Of a stretch of DNA of 64,000 nucleotides, positions 10,801 through 22,800 are shown one piece after another. The notes under the pieces are model-generated. The model did no database searches, was not told where the DNA came from, and saw only the letters and a program-made list of their open reading frames with translations. The stretch is taken from assembly GCA_017654935.2 (NCBI GenBank), contig CM065693.1, forward strand, positions 20,562,591 to 20,626,590. Direction: 5' to 3'. Source of the DNA: Phymorhynchus buccinoides. Taxonomy: Eukaryota > Mollusca > Gastropoda > Neogastropoda > Raphitomidae. How positions within the stretch are numbered: position 1 is the stretch's first letter; the number at the start of each line of letters is the position of its first letter. Position numbers and translations under genes: made by a program.

Positions 10801-13800
10801 AGGGAGCTTTGAACCACCCATACTAACTCTATCTCTCAGCTTCTCTTTCACAAAGAGCCGCAGGATCTTGAAGGGAGCTTTGAACCACCCATACTCACTC
10901 TATCTCTCAGCTTCTCTTTCACAAAGAGACGCAGGATCTTGAAGGGAGCTTTGAACCACCCATACTCACTCTATCTCTCAGCTTCTCTTTAACAAAGAGA
11001 CGCAGGATCTTGAAGGGAGCTTTGAACCACCCATACTCACTCTATCTCTCAGCTTCTCTTTCACAAAGAGACGCAGGATCTTGAAGGGAGCTTTGAACCA
11101 CCCATACTCACTCTATCTCTCAGCTTCTCTTTCACAAAGAGCTGCAGGATCTTGAAGGGAGCTTTGAACCACCCATACTCACTCTATCTCTCAGCTTCTC
11201 TTTAACAAAGAGACGCAGGATCTTGAAGGGAGCTTTGAACCACCCATACTCACTCTATCTCTCAGCTTCTCTTTAACAAAGAGACGCAGGATCTTGAAGG
11301 GAGCTTTGAACCACCCATACTCACTCTATCTCTCAGCTTCTCTTTCACAAAGAGACGCAGGATCTTGAAGGGAGCTTTGAACCACCCATACTCACTCTAT
11401 CTCTCAGCTTCTCTTTAACAAAGAGCTGCAGGATCTTGAAGGGAGCTTTGAACCAGCCATACTCACTCTATCTCTCAGCTTCTCTTTAACAAAGAGACGC
11501 AGGATCTTGAAGGGAGCTTTGAACCAGCCATACTCACTCTATCTCTCAGCTTCTCTTTAACAAAGAGCCGCAGGATCTTGAAGGGAGCTTTGAACCACCC
11601 ATACTCACTCTATCTCTCAGCTTCTCTTTAACAAAGAGCCGCAGGATCTTGAAGGGAGCTTTGAACCAGCCATACTCACTCTATCTCTCAGCTTCTCTTT
11701 AACAAAGAGACGCAGGATCTTGAAGGGAGCTTTGAATCACCCATACTCACTCTATCTCTCAGCTTCTCTTTAACAAAGAGCTGCAGGATCTTGAAGGGAG
11801 CTTTGAACCAGCCATACTCACTCTATCTCTCAGCTTCTCTTTAACAAAGAGCCGCAGGATCTTGAAGGGAGCCTTGAACCAAAGGGGGGCGGTCACAATC
11901 AGCACACGCTTTAACCGCGCTGGATACGCTCCCTGCAAACAGTCAATTAGAAGTTTATAGCAGTGTATATATGCAGGGCCGGATCACAGACTTTTGAAGG
12001 GGGGGGTGCCCCGGTGGGGTCCAGGGGCAAAGCCCTGGTGGGTGGTCCAGGGGGGCAAAGCCCCCCGGCCGAAAACGAGTTTTCAACATTCCAAAACTGT
12101 ATTGTGGCATCTCCTGTGAGCTCAGAACAGAACTTCTTAAGAGCGTTTTATCAGTTTTGCACCTTGCTTAGCTTGCAGTCATAACACACAGAAGACAATC
12201 AAACATTATCACCTTATTGCAAGAGCATCTCCTTTTCTTCTTTTTTGACAGCCGAGAGGGGGTGCTGCAGCACCCAAAGCACCCCCCCTAGATCCGGCCC
12301 TGATATGTTTGTGCATAGTATACACTTCCCTGTGGGGATTCCGGGGAGTCTTTTGTAAAAAATAGTTCCCCCACCTTCTGGAAGTTCTGTGCTTGTAACT
12401 TCCTCTAATCTGCCACTCTCTTTAACTCTGCCTTTTTCCTTTGCTTTCTGTCATCTATCTTTCTGACTAAAATTCTCCTACCTTTTTTCCAAAAAAATCT
12501 TCGAAATAACTTTTCTGCTTTGAGCTCCTCCGAAATCGGAATGTGTCGGCTGAGTGCATCGAGGACACCAGTGAAAACCGGAAAATGGACACATACGTAC
12601 CCATTATGGCCTTATGGCCCGTGAACGCAGAAGTATACACTAAAATACAGTAACCAAAGCTGACTGGAAATGTTCACAGAAAGATACAGAAGTGACATTA
12701 TCAATAATCATGCCATCAGGGTAAACTGCTAAAAGTTTTAGCAAGGTAGCAAGAAAATGAGCAACTTACTTGAGCTTTTGAAGTTAATCAATCAATCAAT
12801 CACAACTTTTCAAAGAACAGCACATTCTAGTTTTTTGGTTGTTTTTTTTCAATTGTCAAGATAGGATTGTTTAAAAGCTGTCGAAAGAATAAGAAGAATC
12901 ATAAAAATAACAACGATCAGAAAAAAGATAAAACTATAAGGATATTGTGCATCACACTGTACATGAATACTAGAAGATAAAGACCGTAGAATTGCAGAAA
13001 AGATAAACAAAAAGAAAACTGTGCAATCATGTAAAAAGAGACAACATTATGGAAACATGTCAGCAAGATATTCAAATATAAAAATTTAAATTCTTGCTTG
13101 CAGAAACTTACTTCATTCTTCTTCTTCGATCGCTCAGACAGTTTCCTGTCAATGATGAGCGCAGATGCGTCATGCTGCCGTTATGAGCCTAACTAAGAAA
13201 TAGTTAGACCCAGCATGTCCGACTTCATATAGAAGAAATCTTTTTGAAAGTGTTTCTTGAAAAAAGGCAGGAGAATGGACCGGTTAGGCAGAAAGATAGT
13301 AGATGACAGTAAGCAAAGGGAAAAGGCAGAGTCAAAGAGAGTGACAGATTAGAGGAAGTTACAAGCACAGAACTTCCAGAAGATGGGGAAACTATAAATA
13401 CAAAAGACCCCCCAGTATCCCCACGGGTGGAGTTGCTTCATAAAAACACAGCAGTTATTCCATTTACCTTTAATAAGGACAGGATTTTAATGCTGAGATC
13501 ATAGTCAAAGTTGGCGTACTTTGAATCCGTCATGTCGTAGATAAACACAAGCCCGTTCCGTTGAGTATCAAAACTGGGAAAAGATAACAAAACAAAAGAA
13601 CTTTACAAGGTGGTCAATCTTTGCTGTTTCAGACAAGCTTACTTGAAAATCATACAATCAAAGTGTAGAACTCAGAAACCAATTTCAGGATCAAGTAAAA
13701 GTCTTACCACATTTGTAAAGTTAATTTTAAGAAACAAACCAGGTTTTTTTTACCATACATTTAAAATTTCAAACTTAATCAGTGCTCCAACAAATACAAA

Positions 13801-16800
13801 CAGTGACAGGTCCACCATAAGCTTAAAAATCTATTAGTATTTTCAGATGCAACTTCCCAAAATTTGATATATTTTGTATTTGTTTACCTGAGGGGAAAAA
13901 TGCAATTTTAGTTGTTTTTTTCAAAACATAAAATGAAGTTGAAGTTGAACATGTTGCCCAAAAGTCGTTGAGGTGTTTATGCGTGTGCGTTTATCTGTGC
14001 GCATGTCTATGCGCATGCATATGTGTGTGCATGTGCGTGCATGCTTGTGTGTGCATGTCTTTGTATGTGCCCATGTATGTGTGCAACGGTGCTCCTGGGA
14101 AAATAAAAAAATCCTGTAAGGCAGGGGTCCAGGGGCCGCCCAGGCCCTGGCGGAGTGCAGGGACAGCGCCCCTTCTGGGGGTTCCGGGGGGGCCATGCCC
14201 CCTGGAAGCTGAAGGGAAACAATGTAATTGACAGGCTCTCAATGCACTTTCACATCTGGCTAAACTTCATGATCTCTATAACCAGCAAAATGCATCTTCT
14301 CACATTTTCATAATCTGGCGACGACGGCTCCAGGCGAGAATTTTTTTTCCTGAACTTTAGGACATCCTGAAAGCAGGAGCATCCATGTGCGTGTGTCTGC
14401 ATGCGTGTGCGAGCGTTCATGCTTATGCGCGCATGTGTGTGAAAAGCGCACATGCGTTCTTTGAGCAAAACTAAGCCACACAGATTTCTAGACAGCTTCA
14501 CTGTATGCATTAAAATGTCAAGAATAAAGAAAGCTGTCTGGAAGTGCATAAAACCACAGTTCACTAGCATTGCGTTCCTTGAGCAACGGCATGGCACAGG
14601 TTTGTAGATGGCTCTCATGCGTGTATTGAGATGTCTGGGTGAGTATGTTGTTATCGTTCTCTGGCTTAACGACTCCAAGGATCATCCCAACAGCCGAAGC
14701 AATTGAACACTATGGTACAAATGCACCAACTAGGGATGAGAGCATTACGTGTGTGACTGTTTTTGGTTATTACCCCGCCACGTAGGCAGCCACACTCCGA
14801 CATGGGTGGATTTTGGACTGATTATGTTATACTAGGAGCTTGCCATGGCTAAAGACAATCCCCGCATAACTATGCAGAACATAACATTTAGATGACTGTA
14901 GCCTTGGTGTTCTAGCTTATGTCAATAGGGCATTTGCCACGAGTGTTCGTTCTCTATACTAGACCACTAATTTGCCCGCACTCGTTCTGCCCGAGTTACG
15001 CTGACCTTTCAAACTCAACTCTCTAAGTTCAACTCAGTTAATTTCAAGGTCGTCCTCACGTAGCAAATGCCCTATTGGTCTGACACAGCCTTATGCCAAG
15101 GCAATGGGTGAGAAAGAAACCACAGAGATCCCTCCCTAGCCCACCTTTCCAGGGCAGCGTCCAGCTGATAGATGAGACCTTTCAGCACCACCTGGTGCGT
15201 GGTCTGTGGGGGTTGGTGAAGGCGAGCAGCGAACAGGGCCAGAGCGGCACCCGATCGATCACGCCCAGGCTGAAAGCAGAATTGTTTCATCATGATCATC
15301 AACATACCGTATTTTACGGACTATAAGGCGATACTTTTCCCCCAGATTGAGACCCCTGCGTCTTATAATGTGACTATATGAGTATAAGCGATACTTTTCC
15401 CCCAGATTGAGACCCCTGCGCCTTATAATGTGACTATAAGGCGATACTTTCCCCCCAGATTGAGGCCCCTGCACCTTATAATGTGACTATAAGCGATACT
15501 TTTCCCTCAGATTGAGACCCCTGCGCCTTATAATGTGACTATAAGGCGATACTTTCCCCCCAGATTGAGACCCCTGCACCTTACAATGTGACTATAAGGC
15601 GATACTTTCCCCCCAGATTGAGACCCCTGCACCTTACAATGTGACTATAAGGCGATACTTTCCCCCAGATAGAGACCCCTGCACCTTATAATGTGACTAT
15701 AAGGCGATACTTTCCCCCCAGATTGAGACCCCTGCACCTTACAATGTGACTATAAGGTGATACTTTTCCCCCAGATAGAGACCCCTGCACCTTACAATGT
15801 GACTATAAGGCGATACTTTCCCCCCAGATTGAGACCCCTGCGCCTTATAATATGACTAACCCTTTCACTGCCAATGTCGCATTTTTGCACCACAATGATT
15901 TAACACCCAAGGCCTGTATTCACGTTGAGATAGCATGAGACTTAGCATCATGCTAACTTAGAAGCTCTTCCAATGTCCTATTAAATCCTATAGGACATTG
16001 GAAGAGCTTCTAAGTTAGCATCATGCTAAGTCTCATGCTATCTCAACGTGAATACAGGCCCTGGCCACTAAAAGGCATCAAACCAGGGTCTGTTATCCAA
16101 AGACCCTATTTTCTTCATTTTTGGAGGTAAGGATAGACCTTACTTTATCACAGAGAAATTTCCAATATTGCAGATGATTTTTTTCTCTACCCAGGAAAAA
16201 TTAATGGAAATTCTTTGCTGAAAAATGGCTGGCGGCGAAAGGGTTAATGATATAGTAAGAAACTATAAGAGTCTAAAATTTGTCTAAATCCATGTGTTTT
16301 TTCAATCCAAACCACGTTTTTCAAGTAACTTCTCTTCATCACTCATCCAGCTTTAGCTTGACTTATGCTTGGCACTTCTATTTCAATTTTTAATGTTGAA
16401 AACGTCCACCCAAAAATCAGGAAGGAAAATGGAGTTTTACGTCCTCTTGGTCTGAATCAGACACATATGGGACATTTGTAAATACAAATATGGTGGGAAC
16501 AATACTGGAGGCAATGCCCGGAGGCAGTACGAAACCAGTAAAGTCCCGATTTTTTAAAATTAATACAGATAGCTGTAGCGGTGAACACGCCTCGGTTAAA
16601 CCTCATCGGCTATGGCACCGCCACAAGTAGTGTAATCAGCTTAGAAAATAACCCAGTATGTTTTCATTAACAGTGATAATAATAATAAGGAGACCAATGA
16701 TTCTGATTTTAATGCAAGTAACCACGATTTCAAAGCTAAAAATAAACTTGGATCAACCAGTAATGTTGTCAAAACTGAATAATTGACAGTGTTAAGTTTT

Positions 16801-19800
16801 GTCGCGTTTCTTATTTGTTATAATTTTTTTTCTAGGCAACCCTAGGCCAGTAATGAGGCAGTGACGTCTTGAAGAGGTTAACTCACTCGGGACTGGACGA
16901 ATTATTTCCCCTTGTTCTGTGCGGACTGGGCATTTGACTAGGTTCGTAAAATAATCACCCAAACCAAGTTATGAAGAGATAGGCATCAATATTTTCAGAA
17001 AAGATTAGCAACACCATGCACTAAACGATCGTAAAATATCAGATTCCTTACCTTCATCGATCATCTCCTATTGACAAAAACAGCTAACAGATAGAAAGAA
17101 GGAACATTTCACATTCCGATCTTTGACCCCCCTCTACAACCAAAGCTGAAAATAAAGTCTGCAATGATTGGTTGATTTCAAGAGAGGCAAGGTCAAAGCA
17201 AACTGAAAATAGGTTATGACTTCCCACCGGAAAACTGGTTCCACACCAGAAATCAAAACCTCTTGAAAATTCTTATGAGCCGGAGCCAGGCCATTCGTCC
17301 TTAACGGTTGTGCAAGCCATGAGCCGGATCCGGCTCATTCGTCCCGAGTGAGGTAAGCAATATAAATTCACATTTCTAAGAAATACGGTAAGTAGTTTGC
17401 AGAATGTGTGTTAGATTTCAACAGACTCCAATGATAAAACTAAATCATCTTTTGACAGCAGAGCAATGTTTCTTTTTTGCTGGGATGGATTGCCCTTTTA
17501 GCTTTACACCTGGAAAACTGGTTGCTCTTTGTGGACTGCTGGTTATGGGTCTGGAAGTGTGGAAAACCAGTGTGGCTGTATGCTGAAGCTACAAAGACGT
17601 GGACTGCTGTAGGACTAGGAGTAATGTTACTGGATAGCCTAGAAGATGGAACAGCTTACAATGAAATCTTTTTGAGATCAGGGCTCCCAATCAGCAAGGG
17701 GTCTCAGGGACTCCTTCACTTACAACATAGAGGGTCCTAGAGGCGGGAAAGAGGGTCCCAGTGGCATTGCGATTGCTAAAAAAAATATTTCTAGTGCATC
17801 CATGTGACCCCCCTTCACATTCTTTTAGAGGGTCCTTGAGAATGTTAGTGCTTCATAGACCCCCAAATGGGGGTCCCTGTAAGCCCTGTGAGATAATAGC
17901 TGTTTTTTTCATTTCATCATACTTCACGGTTAATTTTTTTAAGACAGGGATTTCTTGAAATGCGAACAAAGAAATTGTACAAGACACCACACAAAACAAA
18001 TGTGACACGTTAACTCACCAACACAGTGAACTTCTCTGTGCTGACTTCTTTCTGTAGTTGTCTATCTGTCGGATCAATGAACTGCAGGTCTTCTTTTTCT
18101 CTGGTGCTCTGCAATCAGCAATCGCACAGGCACAAGCATGAATGCACACACACACAAAAACACGCATGTACACACACACAAACACAACAACAACAACATA
18201 CGGTATTTATACGGCGCTGAATCTTGATATAAATCAAATCAAAGCGCACGCACACGTTAGCATTCAAACAAAAATTCAATACAAAGCGAGCACACACGTT
18301 TGACATCAATGGTATACAGCAGAAACAGACCTAAAGGCAAGAGAGAGAAGAGAAACAGAGTGGAGCCTCAATCACGGGGGAACAGGTGGGTTTTGAGGTT
18401 AGATTTGAAGGCTGAGAGGGTCGGTCGCTGACGGAGGGAAAGAGGAAGTTTGTTCCAAGATGTCGGTCCTGAGACAGCAAAAGAGCGCCGACCAACAGTT
18501 GAAAGCTTATACCTAGGGATCTGGAGAGAAAGCGGGTCGGAAACTGAACGTAAAGTGCGAGCTGGCGTATAGATAGAAATATTGTCGCAGAGGTAAGATG
18601 GAGCAGCACATCAAACCCACATTCTTTACAATGAGAAACTTTCACAACAAATTTGTTTTCCCAATGCAATAAAGGGCTGGGGGGTGATAACAACAAGGAA
18701 ACTGTTAAAAAACAACAATAACACACACACACACACGACATCAACAACAACATACAGTATTTATACGGCACTTTATCTCGATAAAAAAACAAATCAAAAC
18801 CCACACACTTTAGCATTGGTAACGCATTCACACTTGTAAACACGCCTAACAAGATGGACAGAGAAGTAACACACACACACTGCAAAAAAGCATTATGTAA
18901 TGCATGTTCGATGTCCATCTGGAAATAAAATTTTGACTTTGACTTTGACTTTGACACACACACACACACACAGAGTACACACACACAATGTAAAAAAGCA
19001 TTATGCAATGCTTATTTGATGTCCATCTGGAAATAAAATTTTGACTTTCACACACACTGTAAAAAAAGCATTATGCAATGCTTATTCGATGTCCATCAGG
19101 AAATAAAAATTTGACTTTGACACACACACACAGAGGAGGCAGAACAAAAAATCCAACCTCGTGAGCAAAGAACAAGTCGCAGGCCCTCTTGAGGTCGAAC
19201 TTCCTGGCCATGAGGAACTTGACGGCCTGGGTCCATGTCACAGGGGGCTGGTGCCGCTTTTCCCGCTCCCTGCTCACCGCAGAGACAAACTGCTGCACCA
19301 CCTGCAACCGTGTTCACATGTACGTATCAGGCTCAGGGCTCCCAGGGACCCCCATTTGGGGATCCAGGCATCAGCATACTCTGAAGTCCAATCCTCTGAA
19401 AACCGCGGTAGAAGGGCTATCTAGGCCCTAGACTGAAGAGGGACAACACTGAAATAAGGTCCGAACACCACCAAAAAGGCTTAATATAGTGAAAAATCAC
19501 TTTAAAATGCTATTCAACACAGAGGATAGCACTCAATAAAAGGCAAAACCTCTGACAAGAGAAGCCAATCTTCGGTCAGAAATTTTTTATCCTCTGAAAT
19601 CCTCTGATCCTGACAATTCTGATGCCTGGGGTCTATGAAGCACTAAAAGTCTACAGGACCCTCTAAAATAATGTGCAGGGGGTCCCAGGGATGCACTAGA
19701 AACATTATTTTTTGCTTTCGCTATGCCACTGGGACCCTCTATGAGTCTATCCCGCATCTAGGACCCTCTATAATGTAATGTAATGGGACCCCTTGTTTTG

Positions 19801-22800
19801 CGGGATTGGGAGCCCTGACCTGGCTTCACAATTGTCTGAGGTGCAATCCTCTGAAACCCACGGTAAAAGGGCCATCAACGCCTTACAGAGTAGAGGGGCA
19901 ACATCAAAATCAGCTCCACCGACTTGGCATGAGGCTGTGTCAGACCAGTTGACATAAGCTAGAACGCCAAGGCTACATCAAAATGTTGTTATGTTCTGCA
20001 TGGTTGTCTTAAGCCATGACAAAGCTCCTAGCATAACATCATCAGTCTAAAATCCTCCTAAGTCAGAGTGTGGCTGCCCATATGGCGGGGTCATCAAAAA
20101 CGGTCACACACGTAATGTTCTCATCCCTAGCTGATGTATTTGTACCATAGTGTTCAAGTGCTTCGGCTGTTGGGATGCTAAAGGCTAATGTCAACCAATG
20201 ATATAAAACATATGAGTGTGGGGCAGATTGGTAAAACATTGATTCTGGTCTGACTTCTTCACAGCTCACTGAGCTGATAGAGCTAAGAGGAACTGACAGA
20301 AGCAAGGTAGCAGACGGACATGTGTCCTCATCATGGATGTTGCAAAGGCTTTTGATAAAGTAAACCACAGCCTTCTGCTTCACAAACTTGACATGTACGG
20401 CATCGAGGCAGTGTCAACAGATGGGTGGCAGACTTCTTCTACGGCCATTGCCAGGCAGTAGAACTTGAGGGCACCAAGTCCAACTACATCAGTGTCTAGT
20501 CAGGTGCACCACAGGGGTCAATGCAGGGGCCATGTCTATTTCTGGTGTATATCAACGACCTGCCAGAAAAACAAATGCCAGGCTCTTTGCTGACGATACT
20601 GCAGTGTATCGACTCATCTTCTCAAGGGAAGACCATGCTCATTTACAGCAAAACTTCCAACGCCTTGAGGAATGGGAGAAATGGGACATGCAGTTTCACT
20701 CAGGGAAATGCTAAACTCTGCCAGTCACACACATCAAGAAGCCCTCCCACTAACCTTACCAGCTACATGGGCATATCCTGGATACAGTACAAACTGCGAA
20801 ATATCTGGGAGTCACCCTGCAGGCAAATGGAAGCTGAGACGTCCATGTGAATGCCATCACGGCAAAGGCCAGCCAGACTCTAACTTCAAAATAGCCTCCA
20901 CTGAATTGAGAGAGAAGGCCTACATGGGAGGGGGTCTTTCGTATAAATAGTTCCCCCACCCTCTGGAAGTTCTGTGCTTGTAACTTTCTCTAAACTGTCA
21001 CTCTCTTTGACTTTGACTTTTCCATTTGTTTGCTGTCATCTACTATCTGCTGTCTGCCTTTCCGGTCCATTCACCTGCCTTTTATACACTTTCAAAAAGA
21101 AATATCTCCAGCCAAAGTCAGACATGCTGGGCCTAATTATTTCTTACTTAGGCGCATAACGGCAGCATGGTGCATCTGCGCTCATAATTGACAGAAAACT
21201 TTCTAAGCAATTGAAGAAGAAGACCTCTCCTCAAATATGCATGCTCAGTCTAGGACCCTTTCACTCAGAAGAGTATTGACATGGTTGAATCAATCCAGCG
21301 CAGTGTTGCCAGATTCGTCTTGAATCAATACCAGTATTACCACAAAACAGCCAGTGTCACCGACATGCTCCGGAGTCTGGGGTGGAACTCGCTGTGCACA
21401 GCAATGCTGATAGGCCACCAGACTCACCATGCTCTTAAAAATACTCTATGGCATGGTGTCAACAGGAGCAAGCTCATACCGAAGCCAGAGCGACAACGAA
21501 GAGGCCATTCGCTCATACCAGAGCGGCAATGAAGAGTCATTCGCTCATACCAGAGCGGCAATGAAGAGTCATTCGCTCATACCAGAGCGGCAATGAAGAG
21601 TCATTCGCAACAGCTTCTCATTCCCCAGTGTCGGACGCAGTACCACCAGAGTTCCTTATTTCCCCGGACAGTCAAAAGTGGAGGCCAGAACTCTTAGAGA
21701 GTTTCGCAGCCGGAGTCTAGAAGTACCTGAATGGATACCCGCCTGCTGCATCCATCAGGTCTGATGGTCCCACTCAGGGGTCATTGGGCTAACAAACCAA
21801 ACCAAACTCCCCCCCCCCCCCCCCCCCCCTCTTCTGCTTTTGCTTGTTGAGCACTGGCCTGTTCCTTCCCAGCTGAACTGGTGGGGGGGGGGGGGGGGGG
21901 GGTGGGGGGGGGGGGGGGGGGGGTAATGGTCTTAATGGTCTTAACCCAGTGTAAGCACTTAGTCCTTTATCTTTCATCTGTTCTTTAGCTCTTGTCTTAC
22001 TCTTACTCTAGTCTTAGGCCTAATGTTTCTTCTCAAATTAGACTCAAAATCTAAGGCCTTGAGCTTTTTTTCTTCCTATTGGGGATGGTTGTCCTGCCCC
22101 ACGCCCAAAATCTTCGCTTAGACTGCAACTGGCACACAGGATGCATGGTATGTGAGTTTGTGTCATGAATCCATTCCACCAGCACAACATGGCCTACTCC
22201 TACTGATGCGCAAGATCTTTGTGTACTGTATGCGTTTGCACACGGGACCTCGGTTTAAGCCTCATCCAAAGGACTTTTTCCCCAACTGAGTCTGATGTCA
22301 GGTACCCATTTACACCTGGGTGGAGTGAGGAAAATATGAGTAAAGTGCCTTTTCAAAGGACACACCACTGCGACTTGAGCTGGATTCAAACCCGCACTCA
22401 CAATACCTGACGGATTACGAGCCAGCGATTCAATCAACTGAGCCACAGCGGCTTCCGGTATAAGTGGTAGAACCTCCCCGGTTCCCTGGCAAAATAATTA
22501 GTGTTGTGGCCACGCACAGTGAAGAACTCAAGAAGAAAAGGAAGAAGATGTGAAGACAACAATTATTATATTATTGATATTATACTGAACTACATAAAGT
22601 ACATTGCTTAGTTACTTACAATATAATTCTCATATTTGTACAGAAACTTTAGAAGCCTAAATTTCACGTCATAGTATCGCAAGCATAGCAATTTTGGCAC
22701 TATAGGCTTATGTTTGACTTTGAAACCTTTTGCCCTCTTGATATAATTTTTAATTCTTATTTCTAGTGATATCAAAGATTGAAAGAATGTACTTTTTCAG

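Noticed and set aside
18331..19008. 225-codon minus frame between PTPN9 exons 2 and 3
   Set aside because: It runs through LINE-tail repeats and CA/GT tracts; no conserved protein segment was recognised.
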